Positions 37,401-51,289 of a stretch of DNA of 64,000 nt are shown here, piece after piece. Below the pieces are notes generated by a model that was given only the letters and a program-made list of their open reading frames with translations, did not search any database and was not told the DNA's origin. Position numbers and translations under genes: made by a program. This DNA comes from Apus apus. Taxonomy: Eukaryota; Chordata; Aves; Apodiformes; Apodidae. Positions within the stretch are counted from its first letter, which is position 1. The number at the start of each line of letters is the position of its first letter. Location of the stretch: the NCBI RefSeq assembly GCF_020740795.1, contig NC_067283.1, forward strand, positions 5,545,659 through 5,609,658, written 5' to 3'.

Positions 37401-38637
37401 AGGACATTCCCTTACGATGACTGTTGATTTTGGCTTACCCTTCAGGTGTGAGTAACCATGCCAATGCACCCTGAACCTTTAGATCATACCTGTCATTAAC
37501 CTGGTCTTCTTCTGAAGTTCCTCCTCCTTAGAGGTACAATGCTCTGTGTTAGGGGACAAGTATTTTATTCATCAGGTAAGAGAAAGAGTACAGGGATCTC
37601 ACTTCTAACATCAAAGCTGCTCTAAGAAGCTTCCCTGGAGTTCCCACCAACACATGGGAGTGAGGGAAATACCTCTCTGAGATATATCTGAGCATTTCTC
37701 CTCTGAGTTAAAGTTGCTACTGCTCTTGCTGCAGAAACAGCTGAAAAAGTCCTGTCGTGGGAGGGAAGGAGAAGCTGGCAGGTATCCAGCATCAGCTCCT
37801 GCCGGGGGGAGGGAGAGCCTTGCTTTCCAACAGATGCTTGGCTTTTACAGCTCCCAGAGCCCCATTCCCTTATCTTTCAAAGACATCTCTAACTACTCAT
37901 TCACTGACTGAACGAAACAGAAGCAGGGAATGAACAGGGAATATGTACATTTTATAATATGTACACAAAAATCAGCAGATTGGGAAGAAAATCTGTACGT
38001 ATGTACATATACGTGTGTGTATATTACATGCTGGTTGAGCCGATACCATTTACAAGCCAGAGGAGTTGAAAGAAAGAATTTAAGAAAATATGTGACTGAT
38101 AATTACAAATTTGGTGAAGCATATTTTGCTTTATGGCCCCCAACCCACAGCTGAGACACTGCCTCAAGTGGAGGGGTGCATATGCACTCCCTGATGTCTG
38201 GGTGTCCATCCACAGAGTCAAACACGACACATTCAGAGGGAAGAGAACACTGACTTTTACAATAAGTATACATGAGAAGTCAGAAGTGCTAGGATCATTG
38301 GAAAAGGAACCAAAAGGACAGAGGAAAGAACTGGTCAGTAAATATGTCTGTACTGGACTGCTGAAAAAGCCCAGCAATAGTCTCTTATTATATGTTGAAA
38401 ATTAAATACCTCCGCTCTACTAATACTTGTTGTGGTCATTAAGCAGCCAGAGCCTAAAGCTAAATGGATAACTTGCACCCCAGGATTTTCACCAAGCTGC
38501 CCAAGGGCTATTAGTATTGAATTTCATTATTTGCAGGTTGTCTGTGAGTTAGAATGGGAGAACTTATCAATCCTAGCACAATAATAAACTGCTGATAACT
38601 ACATCAGTTTAAATTGACTAGATTACTAAAGACACTA
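31431..38637. other. Non-coding unique DNA; candidate conserved blocks
   Basis: No coding gene recognised in 7.2 kb. T23 lies at 33004-33026. The stretch 32740-33800 is unusual in composition: AT-rich, almost without repeats, with repeated short words such as AAGTGCTTAT (twice, 32771 and 32879) and homeobox-type TAATGAGAG and TTAATTAC words. It is a plausible regulatory block, but this is an inference. Open frames near 34.2-35.6 kb are short and overlap on both strands. Confidence 0.6.
33004..33026. repeat. T23 homopolymer tract
   Basis: Uninterrupted T23 after a pyrimidine-rich CTCCACCCTCCTTTCC lead-in, and followed by ATTATATGAAC. Confidence 0.9.
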
Positions 38638-39615
38638 ATGTAGTCAATACCAATCAGCACCAGTTCATGGAAAGGAGATCCTGTCAAAGTAAACTTACCT
38701 TCTCACTGTTGATGGGGACAACAGTGTTAATAGAGTTGGCACTTTATAAAGGTATCGGTAGCACAGGGTATTTTAAGCTGATTAAATCCACTTGGCATAG
38801 GTAAAACCTGTTAAGAACTGGACATCTGATAGATCTCAACCCCTAATTGCAACAGGAGACAGTTCTCTGACCTGTGCTTCTAGTGGTGCTTTGCAGAGGT
38901 CAGTTTTTGGCCTTACACTCCAACCTATTTTACTAATGCTCTGGAGAGAAACATATTCCTAGTGTTCGCAAATGATGGGGAAATTTGGGAACTGCCAAGG
39001 AAAACAGAGGTTGGGATAGCAGGTACCTTTGGGTGCTTGATGTGCTCATGAGGGTAAACTACATTCATGTCACTGCAGCAAAGTGTACATTTGTCCTCTG
39101 AGGAATGAAGACTTTCTGTGCATGCTGACTGTATAGAACAGAGCCCTGTGGAGCAGGAATCTTTGGGGAATATCTTCCAGGGGCTTTGAGGGATCCTGAT
39201 GGTAAAAACAGACCTCTGTGCAGAAGCAGAGAAGTCGAGGTCTGTGTCTGGCACAGATCTGACAGTTGCAAGTGTTGACTCAGTTGTGCTTCTGCAGTTG
39301 AAGAAATATTAATAAATTGGAGAGATTCACAGGACTGACAAAAGGATTTGAATATATATCAGGACTACACTGCAAGGCTTAAAGGGCCCCCAAGATGCCT
39401 AGAAAAACAAGGAAGAAGCTAAGAGGTAACTTGACTCTGGACGAGTCATCAAAAGATGACAGAGGGATATTCAGCTTATCTGATATGGCATAATAGGATC
39501 AGACATCAATAAATTTAAGATGGACAAATTCATATTAGAAACAAGACACATTTTCCAGCAATGACAACTATCAACTCCAGGAACCATTTTCTAAGGTTTG
39601 TATTTGATTTTCCAT
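38638..39615 (+). mobile_element. Old CR1/L3-type LINE copy, highly diverged
   Basis: Several blocks occur in CR1 ORF2 order. 'CAGCACCAGTTCATGGAAAG-GAGATCCTGTC' parallels the segment before reverse-transcriptase motif C. 'GGTCAGTTTTTGGCCTTACA' then 'TTACTAATGCTCTGGAGAGA' and 'GTTCGCAAATGATGGGGAAA' correspond to the family's 'SVLGPVLF..INDLD' and 'FADD' region, here translating roughly F-A-N-D, so the catalytic Asp pair is lost. Farther on 'AAGCTAAGAGGTAACTTGAC' and 'TTAAGATGGACAAATTCATA' match the ORF2 C-terminal 'LRGDLI' and 'KLDKF' blocks of older CR1/L3 types. The copy is full of gaps and far older than the other CR1 copies. Confidence 0.6.
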
Positions 39616-42600
39616 CCACAGATACTTTAAAAAAAAAAAAAAAAAAATCAGATAACTTTTTATTTTTTTAAAAGATGTAATTTTGATTGATAGAACCAAG
39701 AATAATTCCCTCCAGACCTTACAATTAATAAATCTAAAAAAATTATAAATCTGTTAGCTTTATATTTGCCCAGGATTCTAGAGATACCTAAAGGACTATG
39801 AAGGAACCTACTCTGTCTCCCAGACTTGGGACAAAATCCAGGATCAAAGCATCAAGCTGCTTGAAAATTCACTGCTACATCAGTTTTTCTGCAGGTCAGT
39901 CTTTATCTGTCAGGTTATGGAAACTGGCTAGACTGTGTTTTGACAGTTTGCCTTTCAAATCCTGATGGAATTAGCCAGATTTTGTGGTGTGCCTGAAGTC
40001 CCACATGGATTCATCCAAAAGAAACAATTAAAAAGAACAGGGAAAATAAAGCTGGAGTATTTTTTGGTGTCTTCTAGTTTGGATCTTCTAAATCATCAAT
40101 TCATGACATATTTAATCACACTAATGTTTTCCCTAGTCCTGATCAGACTTGCTTGTGTGCTTAACTTTGTATTTTACTATGTTGACCTACTATTTAATGT
40201 AAACCAGGTATATGTGAACTTCCCACTGAGCTCAGATAAAATGATCTACTAATGGTTACTGTGTCACAAGCGAGAGCAGAACATGATAGCCAGATTTTTC
40301 TAATTAATTAGTTTGTCAAGCTTATTTTTAAAAGGAGAAACTTGAGCCTAAGTTTGCCTGTCAAGCAAAAAAAAATACTATGGCTAGATAGATTTTCCAA
40401 AGCATGAAATTCAAGAGGAGTTAGGTTTCCCTTTGTGCCTTTGAAGAGCTCTCCTTCGTGTCCAAGAGCTTTGTCTTGGCTGAAGTGCTGTAGGCACTTA
40501 CCCACAGCCAGTCCTGGGACATGTTGCTCTGTTTCCAGGAGGCATCATGACCAAAGGACTCCTGTGCAGCCAAAAAAGCATGGGCCAGCCAGTCGTAGCT
40601 GCAGCATCCCTAAGGTTCATCCCCCTTTTCTTCACATGGCTAAAGCAGAGTCACAAAAATGCCTTTGGCTGCACACTGAAAAATCAGATGACAACATGAT
40701 GGCTCTGACCTGTTTCTCTATCGTGGCCCACATATCTGGGTGACAGCACTTTCTGAGGAGCCCTGGAGTTTTGCAGCCAGCTGGGCTCAGAGCCAGGGTG
40801 GTGGATATTTTATGATGGACACTGGGAGGGGCCTCTCCAGACTCCTCAGTCAGGCCCAAGCAAGCTTTAAATATGAGCTGCTGTGCTTTTGGTTAGGTAA
40901 GCAGGGTCTGGGTGGGTTGCATGTGATATCCATGTCAAACACCATTTTCTCATTCTCAGCACTGATTCCAACAGAACTGCTCTTCTTCAGAAGAAAAGGG
41001 AAATTCTCAATGTCATTAGAACATCTCAGGATGCAAAGGAGGAGGGAAAAACCTCTTGTAATGCAAATCCAGATGTTTTTGTAGTGGATTTCAGCTGAAC
41101 AGAAGAAAATTTAGATATTTAGTTTTACTGCTAAGAAGAAATGTGTTAAATGGATGACTGCTTGTGGGCAAATGATGGAAGAAAACTTATGTGAAAACAT
41201 TAAACCAAAGTCTGGAAGCATCTTGTAAGACATTTATACTTCATCTTTCTTAGTTTTGGGATCATACTCTTCTGCTGGGGAGGACTCTGAACTGCTTTGC
41301 AATCTCAATAAGCTTTGCCTTGTATCAAAACCTTCTATTGTCCTTTGGAGGGGCCATTTCCAACGTGAATGCTCCTCATGCAGTGAGAGTTAACAATCAA
41401 AGCAACCTGTGCCAACAAGATGAATCCAGATCCTCATAATGTAGCATGTATTCTTAATGTACTTCCATTGATGTTTCTTCTCCCTTTTCCTAAAATCCTT
41501 TCCCCTTACAGAAACTGAAGTGCAGAATCAAGCCTTGAAGTACAGGAGCCATTTTTTGCCATCTTGCTTAAATTAAATCACCTTCCCTTCTTCAGAGAGC
41601 CCAGCCAGCTTCGGTGGAGTCATGTGAGGACCAAGACATTCCCAGAAGCTTGGTCTTCCAGAACATCCTTGAAATACTGAGGGTGCAGGGGGGCACACTC
41701 AGTGCCCTAAGGAGTTTCTAGCCAGGACAGAAAGAGAACAAGAAGTGAGAAGTGCAGCAGAGGCTAATGCATGCAGTGAATGCTGATGTATCATGCATAT
41801 TTTATTATTCCCGCTTTGTAGGATTCTCACAGGATTTCCTGGGGAAAAAAAAAAAAGAATATGCAGCACATGAATATCCTGGGCTTGTCAGACTGCTGCA
41901 AATGAGCTCTAGGAACGGGCTGAGCACACGGAACGGATGTGCCTGGGGCAGGCTGAAATCCCAGGCAAATGTCTGACATCCCAAACTCGGAGACACAAGG
42001 GCTGGCTGAGGAAACCTGGGGAAATATTACCCTCCCCCACTTCTCTTTCTGTTTGTTTTTTTTTTTTTTCTTACCTTGAAGTTTTATTGGGAACAACGGC
42101 ATCAGTTTGGAAGAAGGGCTTTTACGTGGGAAAGGGAGTTTGATGTGACTGGTCATAGCTCAGGGAAGGCTCTAAGCCTTTGAAGTCATATCTGAACTGG
42201 TGCTTGGCTAAAACTGTAATGGTTATCATTTAGCTGCCCACTTTCCTTTTAATGTGACTTTTTACATTTAGGGGCCATCCCTGACTCCAGTCAGAGGACT
42301 TGGCAGCCCATGCTGCCTGTGGCTACAGCAGCAAACCAAGCAGGGCCAGCTTACCTCAGCCTTTTTTCTGGCCCTAAGGATGAACACCAGGACACGGCTC
42401 ATACCCGTATGGTTACCCAAGACACAGCTCATATCCATACAGCTGCTACCTCCTTCCTGCCCTCTTCCACAAACCCCACATAATGGTCTTGCCTATAAGG
42501 TCACATTCCCTGCCCCATGCAATGCCCTGGCCCAAGTCCAGATGGAACATGGATAGTTTGCACGGGCCAAAACTCATGCCAGGGAACGAATGAGCTTTTT

Positions 42601-45600
42601 GGGGATCATAGGAGAGCGTTTCATCCTGTGCCCACGTTCTGGTTAGTTACTAGAGCATTCAAACCACCTACTAGCAAGCCTAATTCAAGGTCTATGAGGA
42701 AGCAGGAACCAGTCTGCTAGCCTGGGGTAGGAGATATCTGCTTTGATCTCTGCAGCAAAGGTGGCCCAGTGACAACACGAGTAGGCAGCCTGAACATCAC
42801 CTGAGTTCATCTATCGCCAGCCTCTCCTGATAAGCTGTGTCTGCGATAGGAAAGTGTTATCACCTGTTTATTCCTGATGGAGAACACACAGAAAGGCAGG
42901 GAAAGCCATCCTACACGTCTCCCCAGCTCCCTACCACCCTTGTGTTACACCAGGTGGGTTCAGTCCTGCTCTGTTCCCTGTTGCAGTTCAATCTGGGGTT
43001 ACAGATCAGTGACTTTTCTCTGCCAAGATGATAGAAACATTCTGCTTTGAGGCTCAGCCTACAGTGTCTTCATAATATTTTCTAGTGAGAATATTTATGA
43101 ATATGCCACCACTGCCTCTATTATATTTTGGATTGGGGAGGCAGATGTTGAGTTTCAATTTTCAGTTAGACATGAAGAATCAGCATGAAAAGCTTTAAAC
43201 TTTTCATCTTTGATGTCAGAGGAGCACGGAGGGATGTTTTTCAGGGCCGGGCTGGCTAAGGGAGCCTTGGGAATGCATGAAGCTGTTTCAGTCCTCAGGC
43301 AAGCACTTTTCAGATATTAAAGGGAATTTCTTTACCAGATCTTAAACTATGTGCTATATTTGACCTCTAACTCTAAAGAAAACCAACTTTTATTTTTAGA
43401 TTTTACATTTCAGCTTCTTAAGGGCTCTGCTCAGTAGGATGTGCAATATAGAAATAGCTTGCACAGCTTCTAATAGGCCAGTGTTATATACTACCTTTTA
43501 GGGGCCTTCTTTTATTTACTGACAAAATAGGGGTTCAATCTGCAGCTGTAGTCAGATTTACCATGCTTATTTGCACCCTGCTACAGCAGCAGAGTGTGGT
43601 TGCTGATCTGTTAATGTGGTACTGGCAATTGGGATGATTTCTGTGCTTTTATGGCTTTTATTGTGCCTCCCAAGATCTCAGGAATTTTATGTGTTATTGA
43701 TGATTTTTTTTTTTGTTTTTCTGTTGTGGAGGAAAGCTCACTAACTTAGCAGGGAGTGATCTGCAGACTCAAAAACCAGAAGGCAGGAAGAGGACTTACA
43801 AGTTGGTTATTGTCCTTGCAAACCTTGTAATTCTTAGGTCAATCTTTTATTTTCAGGAGGGCTCGTGAGGATTGAGGTCTGACACAACCACAAGTGGATT
43901 TTACTTTCAGTGAAGGAAACAGAAGGCAGAAACTGAGTACCTGTAAAGGGATGATCTGCTCCCAGCTTTCCCAACCACATTAGCAAGGAGAGAGAGATGG
44001 TGACTCTCAGTTCTGGCTCATTATGGACTTGATGGTATCTCTCTTGTAAGTTACTAAAGCCATTTTGTTCACTTTGCAGCATGTCAGTTTTATGGCTGGG
44101 GTTGAAGTATTTACACATCCTTGGGGTCTGCAAGTTGCTGAGATGCAGGATGGAAAAGCTTGCATGTAAAACATGGCTGAACTCTGCTATCCATTCAATA
44201 GAGAGTCAATAGTTCAGGAGTTAATTCATGAGAAGAAGGGAGTAAAAACACACCAAGGTCAGGATCTCATGACCCACACTCTGTCTATAACTCTATCCGA
44301 AAGACCTTGTAATAGATAGGTATGTGGCTTGGAAAATGCACGATATTGTGGTTAAGTGAGGCATTTCACAAGTTTTGTAACATCACACTACTGGCAAACC
44401 TTCTCAAGTGCATACTATGCTTGGATCAGAGCTGTCTGTGGGATGGAAAACACTAGGGTGATGAAGGCTTTACATCTCATGGCACACAAACTGATAAGCC
44501 AAAAAATATTTACAGACTGGTGAGTGTCCCATAAAGTCCCACCAAAGATTTTTCTCTTCAGGCACTAAAACAGTTGTGCTGATTTACACCAGAGCTCTGG
44601 TCCTCTCCATACCAACTTCCAGCAGCCAGGAAATGCCAGGCCCAAGTAGTCCTTCCCCATTATCCATGTGCTGTTCCTGCTCACATGACCATGAGATTTG
44701 TGTAGTGTCAGCCCTGACAACCAATTTCCTGGCTTTCCATCAGTTCATGGCTGGTGTGATGCAGATAAGGTTCAGGTTTCCAACTCTGCAAATGTCAGGG
44801 TGTATGAGGCCCACTTTGAAGGACAATTTCAAGACATCCTCCTTTCTGCTTCACCTTTAAAATACTAAATTGCTCAGTCCCAGAGGGAAGGCTGCAGAAA
44901 GCCAAAACCTCTCTAGTGAAACATGGACCTGGTGAAGTACAAAAGCAAAGCTCACCAGGGCTCATGGGATGCACATTTTCCATCTGCCCAGCTGGCCCTG
45001 GTGACCAGAGCTTGGGATCCCATGCACAGACCTTGCTCCAGGCCATTGCAGGAGACCTGGAAGGGGCTTGACATGGTTTAGGAGCTGGAGCACCTTTGCA
45101 GGCTTTCAACTTTGCAGCGTGGACAGTAGGTTTGATCTTTAAAGGCTGTAGTGATGGCATCCAAGGGGTTGGTGGCATGGTCACACTCGGCCAGATGCTC
45201 ACTGCTATCTGCACCAAAGACGTTTTTGTAAGTGGACTGAGGAGATGATCTAGCTTGAAAAAAGAAAGGGAGAGAAACAGGAGATGGGGTTTCCTAAATC
45301 TGGACGATAAAACAGCAGCAGGGGCTGCTGTGGAATGGGAAGGTGGGAGGGAGCAGGGAGGATGGGAGGGAGGGCTGCTCTCAGCCTCAACCACCTGTCT
45401 CATGATTCCTGCTGCCAGCTCCTTGTATAAACTGGGGTAAAATCAGCGACTTTCTGTTCCTTGTCTGCAAAATGAGACACTTTATACTTCCCTTCAGACC
45501 CATCCCCTTTGTTTACAGCATGGGACGGTTGTGATGGAGCGAGTCTCTTGTTGCATGCACGTGCACAGCTCCCAGCACTGCCAGCCTCGTTAGGGACCTG

Positions 45601-47660
45601 GAGGGGTTGGTGGAGGATTAATTCAGAGGCATATTTGCACCCCAACCCTCACAGTAGCTTTTGCCCACTGAGGGCCCTCTCCTCTTTCACTGGCAGGTCC
45701 TTCTTGCAGCAATTTGAAAAATACGGGGCAGGAAGAGGGAGGGAGTAAGCACTCATGGAACAAATGCTTCAAACACAGCTCCAAAAACATTTCAATCTTC
45801 CAGCAGAATTGCAGCTGCAGCATGTCCAAAGCTGTGTTCAGTGTAATGGTCACCAGCTGTGAGGAACTGCTTTTTTATTGACCAGAGCATTTCCTCAGGG
45901 CTGCAATAGATACCGAACACCTCCAGCTCCAAGTTTTGCAGGTGCCTGGAGCTGGCTGTGCCTTCAACTGATGGCTTTGCCAAGCATCTCCTGAGGCTGA
46001 ATTTTCCCCTTGCCACCCCTCTCCCTGTGCTTCCCTCCAGCCTCCCAGCAGCAACAAGCTCACTTGGGAAGGGAGTCAGTGCTCAGCTCTCCTCTCCCCA
46101 ATGCTCCTTCAAACCTGATGCACACCAGCCCTAAAGCCACACTAACTAAAGGACAATTAAAGAGGTAATACCACAGATAAATCATGTAGCAAGAATAATT
46201 AAAAAATAATAAAAACTAAGACTTTTATTCCAGGAAGATCTTTTGAGGAGGGGGGCTGGATATAATATTTTTGAGTGCTCTATTATAAGCTCTGAGTTAT
46301 AAATAAATCCATATTTTCACATCTGGGATTCATAACATCTTGCTGACAGTCAAATCTCATAAAAGATGTGGTGAGTTCTACAGATGTGGGAAACCTCATT
46401 CAATGAGCTGCATAACAAAGGAAATCTAGCTCTTTTTCATTATTTACTGTTAACTCTGTGACTCTCTGGCGACCAGGAAAAGTGGCTGGTGAGGGAGTGC
46501 TGGCTCCAGGGAGGGAGCAGAGCTGCAGGGTCACCCATGCTGGAATGCTCCCTTGCTCAGAGCCTCCCAGCAGCAGCATTGCCTTAAAAACGGGTGAAAG
46601 GAGTATCCTGCACATTGCAGGCTGCCTGCAGAGTGTAGGATTTTGATCCCTCCTTGATGCTGAAGGCTGGATGTTCATGCAGTAACAAGCAGTCTCTGCC
46701 AGGGGAAGCTCACAAATAGTGAGGGATGCGAAGGAGGGCACTGCCCAGGGCATCAAGAAGACACTAGGTTGTGGGGTTTCCCCAAGATTTGCACCAATGT
46801 CCCTTCAATCCCAGCATGGGACTTCAGTAAGGTGAAACGGGGGAGGAATTCCATCTCCCCATCTCACAAACTTTCACAAGCCACCACAACTCTTCAGAGA
46901 GGATGTAGCTACTCGAAGCTACAGTCCCAACTAACAGTTTGCAATTAGTTGCTTTACTTTCACCAAGAAAGGAGGGAAGGCATTGAAGTATCTTCTAGCA
47001 AAACTTAGCAGCACAAACTAGACCCAACACTTGCCCTGTCACCAGCATTTACAGGAACCTGGAATCCCTTTTTTACTGGGTAAACCCAAGGAAAGTCAAC
47101 AGTTTATTATGGTCACGTTTAATTTGGGTTTATACAAAGTTGGAGCACTGAAGCCTGTGTTTAATGTGTTTGTGGTGGTTGGGATTCTTTTTCCTCCCCA
47201 AATAGCTTACCATTGATTTTCCTGTTAACAAGTGCTCTTGTTCTGACAGTCTGTCTCACTCTCCCTGTTCAGACTAGGAGGTTGTAATCTTCCTATTGGT
47301 GATACCTGAATCCTACAACCATGGGCATGGTTATGTTTTCACTAAAAGAGGATTATGACCTACTAATCAATAAAGGTGAAGTGGGCTAGTAGAGCTGTGA
47401 CAAAGATGTGGTTATTTCACTGAGCCCTGGTGAAACAGGCAGGTGCCACAGGCACGACAGAAAACAGCATCTCAACAGGACTGTCCTCACCCATGGGTGT
47501 TCTGCGTCCAGCAGAAATGGGTGGTGGAAAAACAGGTCATGCAAAGAGCTGCTGTCAATCCATGAATGATCAGTCTGCTATTCTGTGGGGACCCATGCAG
47601 TATAGGTGCTGAGCCACATGACAGAGGAGACCAAAACACCCCTCTGCTCTTCTTGGTACT
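39616..47660. other. Non-coding unique DNA, no gene seen
   Basis: No gene supported in 8 kb. A19 lies at 39629-39647, T14 at 42056-42069. A 202-codon minus frame at 44795-45403 is the longest outside the repeats, rich in Pro/Ser/Ala/Lys and with no domain or splice context, and I treat it as chance. A weak MIR-like trace (CTTGTCTGCAAAATGAGACA) lies near 45460-45480. The segment 43040-43650 is AT-rich and repeat-free. Confidence 0.65.
39629..39647. repeat. A19 homopolymer tract
   Basis: Uninterrupted A19 just downstream of the diverged CR1/L3-type copy. CR1 elements end in short 8-bp repeats rather than poly(A), so it need not belong to that element. Confidence 0.85.
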
Positions 47661-47825
47661 CAAAGCGCTTTAAGGTGGAGGACAGGATTGCCTGTATTTG
47701 ATTGAGGGGGAAACTGAGGCACGCAAAGGTGGTGGGATTTGTTTGTGAGCCTGCAGGAAAAGGGAGCCAGGGGTGGATAACAGAATATAGGCTTCATGAG
47801 GTTAGTGAGTCCAGCCCAGCTGGCT
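47661..47825 (-). mobile_element. MIR-like CORE-SINE, longest copy here
   Basis: The + strand starts AAAGCGCTTTAAGGTGGAGG, then GACAGGATTGCCTGTATTTG, GGGGAAACTGAGGCACGCAA, AGGTGGTGGGATTTG and GGAAAAGGGAGCCAGGGGTG. The AAAGCGCTTT start, GGGGAAACTGAGGCAC core and the 'GCAGAGCC-GGG' equivalent occur in the order expected for an antisense amniote MIR-type SINE over about 160 bp. It is diverged, with small gaps. It has no coding capacity. Confidence 0.7.
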
Positions 47826-48160
47826 TTGTTGCATGACTTACACTAAGAGGCTGGCAGGACTCTAGAGCAGAGCTAAAGCACTGGAACTAGGAACTTCCAA
47901 GCTTTCAAATATTTGGATAGCCTATAAATATCATTTAAAGCTCCTAATCCCTCCTTGTCAAATGGTGTAATTTTTTTTTTTCTTCTTTTTCGGTTCCAAC
48001 CTTCCCTCGTTTTTGATTTTGCTAAAGCAGCCTCAGCTCTGACATCATCTGAGAATTTCATTTAACAAAATGTTTTGAATCATTTGTGCCGGTTCTGGTG
48101 ACTCTGCCAATGGAAACATCCCCTGCAGCAAGTGCAATTTCAAACCTTGAATGTGCTACC

Positions 48161-48183
48161 TTTTTTTTTCTTTTTTTTTTTTT
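48161..48183. repeat. T-tract (T9 C T13)
   Basis: Twenty-three pyrimidines with one C. Followed by AGCCTTCC, so it resembles a polypyrimidine-AG acceptor, but no exon is evident. Confidence 0.9.
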
Positions 48184-51100
48184 AGCCTTCCTGTATTTAC
48201 ACTCAGAGCAAATCTCTTCCCTTGACTCCTGCCCAACTGTCCCACAGGAAAGGGTCACTCTGGGATGCCAGGAAAACATGGCTTGAATGTTCAAGGAGAG
48301 CTCATCTGGAGACAGGGCAGCTTCCTCACATGTCCCTGTCCCCTGTCAGTTCCCCAGGGTGGGTAAGAAAAGGAGGAGAATGAGCTGAGGGAACATGTGT
48401 TGTGTGGCCGAGGCTTTGAACGTGGTGAGGTGACTGCACCACCAAAGCAATGGTGAAGCTCACCAACTAGTAAAGGGAGAAGACACTGCTGGGAATGAAA
48501 GCTGTGAGCAAACCACAATCAGTATTTTTTTTTTACTATATGATAGTGCTGCACCTCCTGCTAATCAACACTGCTCCAGAAATGTATGTTCTTGTATCAG
48601 GTTCTCCTTCAACCCCTTTTCAATGGTTGCATGGAAGTAGAAACACCACATCCTGAAGCCTAAGAAGGCAGAGATGCAAGGATCCTAGGCCTTGAAGTCA
48701 CATTTAATACTCAACAGCCTTCAGATATCAAAAACAAGCAAAAAGAACGAGGTGGCCCTCACATACCCCTGATGAACTACTGCCAGATGTCCTCCTTGCC
48801 ATGACACGCAAGCACATGGTAACAGTAGCTGGTGCTTGAGGTTGCCTTTAGGAAGCAGGAATGTCCTTTGCCAATCCTTGACCCTCAGTGACATGTCTCT
48901 GACCTCTCAAACGCAAAAGACATGTATTATAATCCTCTTCGTAAAGATCAGGTCCGGCAGAATGAAGTTATAGGCTGTTTCCAAATAAGATGCTCCTTAA
49001 GTCTCCCTGCACACCAGACCCACCCCATGAAACCACACTGAGATGCCTCTTCCAACAGCAAACGAGACTCCAGAAGGGGAAGTGTGTGAGATTTTCTGGC
49101 ACTGTTCTGGCTCTATTGATACTATCTGAAGCAAAAGCAAACACACTCGAGCTTACAATAAGAGGCTGTAATAGATAGTAAGTGCAAATGACTCATTTAC
49201 TGAGATTTTCCAGGATTAGACAGCAGCAGAAGGGCAATGGCTGTGTAAAACAGACTTTTAAAAATAATCTTCTAATAAGATTTTAATAAACCTGTTAGTA
49301 AATTACAATGCTTGAATTCAAGAATTGTTTCTCCCCTGTGGTGCTTTTCTGTGGAGTTAAAGCTGTGATGCTCTTCAGCTTGCAGGATACAACCTCAATA
49401 TCACATTGGCAGAGCCAGGCAGGGAAGGGATTCCTCAGGCCAATGGATGAACAGCAAATCACACCTGTGGGGAGAAAAACTGGTCCAGGCTTCCCACAAC
49501 ATTAACTTATTGAATTAAAATAAACTTCCTTTTTTATACTTTTCTAACAGTATTTTTTTTTCTGTTGTCTTGAGTAGATTAATTTCAAAAATAAAAGAAA
49601 AGTTGGTTTTTGAAACAAAAACACCTCCCCTTTCACTGCCCTCCAGACTGTGTGCAGCAATTGCTGGCTCACCAAAGCCTTCCCCTAAATCCCATGTCTG
49701 GACATGCATGTGCACATTGCCAGTGCAGGGGAATTGTCCCATTTTTTGGCACTTTTCTTAGAAGTCCCTCTCCTGAGGTCAAGTCATGACACTGTAATCT
49801 TGGCTTTCTTTTGGAGGAGAGACCTAATTTTGCAGCTGCCACAGTTGAGGAGAAAAGCTTGCATGCATAAATGTTTACGAACTCAAAAACCAGAATGGAA
49901 ACCAAAAGGACCCAGGTTTATTGCCTTTCCTTGAATCCTCTCTGAATTGCAGCACAGTTGTTTTTAAGCTGAACCTGATCAAGCTGCTCTTAGTTCCTAT
50001 GAGTTTGTGGGCATTTTGGCCCCAGAGGCACAATGTTCATCTCTCTTTCTCTCTCTCTGCCTCTTGCTAAATGGGTACCAATCATTTATGCTGTTGCCTT
50101 ATAGAGGTTTCTACCACCACATATACATTATGTTATTAAGTGTATCAGTAAATGTTTATACATATCTCTAGTATTTTCATTTTTACTCTTTGGGGAAAGT
50201 ACAGGAGCAGAAGCATAAATGCAGCTCCTCAGTTTTACAGGATGATTAGGAAAAATGACTTTCAGGTGGGGTGAGATACACCAAAGCCCAAATCACCCTC
50301 TTTGCTACACTGAGGAGGGATTACTTTGTAAGGCAGTCTGCCTCCTTAACACCTTTGCACAGTTAATGAGGTGCTGTGCAGGTCAGAAGGTTTTTTCCTC
50401 TAGGACTGTTAGTCCTGCAGATATACTTTTGATGGCAAGCATCCCAGAAAAGCAAGATGTCCCCTTATGCAGGGGCATGAGGCTAGATAAGCACACCATG
50501 GCTCCCCAGACCAGACCTGAATCAGATGGCCAGCACCACCACCATGCTGTTTGCCACCCCCCAGTGATAGAGGTTGATTAAAATGTCCCATTTTTATTAT
50601 TTTTTATTTATTTATAGCAAGGAAGCTAATGGCTGTGTGTCCCAGTCTCTGCCCTTCACACCCCTCACAGGGTTGGGTGGGTGCTAAGTTGGTGGAGGCA
50701 CAGCCCCATCCCCAGTCCTGCAAGAATCACCTCCTGCAGACTCCACAGCAAGGAGCTGAGGGCTGTATCTCAAAGCACAGCAGCTGCCTGCTCCACAAAC
50801 AGGAGCCAGAGCTCAAAAGCATTTGGAGATAAGCACAGCTTATGCTGGAGTGCCAGCATCTGCAGGGAAGGCAAAGAAAAGCCCAGACTGACCAAAAATT
50901 TCTCGAGCAAAACTGATGCAATTGGTTCCTTGCTGCAGATGGTAGGAGAGGTGTATGATCCCAGGTTCTCCAAGGTCAGGCCTCCAGTTTTTGAAGGTCA
51001 CCTGTTTTGGCTGGTAATGAAATTACCAAAGGAACAATATTTTGCCACAAATGATTAAAGGGTAGGTTTTCCATGCAGCTTTCACCTTGTAGGGCAGTGC

Positions 51101-51289
51101 TTACCCTGCCTAAGAGCATATAAGTGCCTCTAGTGAGGGTTTAGGATTCCTACAGAAATACCTGAGCTCCTGCATGGGGTAATTCAGAGTCTGTGGTTCC
51201 CACTGGTATCAGAGGAGCTTGGTGATATGTGGCATAGGGGCAGCCTCAAAACCTCATGCCTGTGCCCATCCTGCTCCAAAAGGATGGCC

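Noticed and set aside
36955-37520. Possible solo LTR
   Set aside because: The minus strand has a CTTGAATAAAGACC word like a retroviral polyadenylation signal, but I could not find paired TG...CA ends, a target-site duplication or a TATA box at a fitting distance.
44795-45403. 202-codon minus-strand frame
   Set aside because: The longest frame outside repeats, but roughly one such frame is not surprising in 64 kb on six frames. No domain, no repeat architecture and no splice or promoter context.
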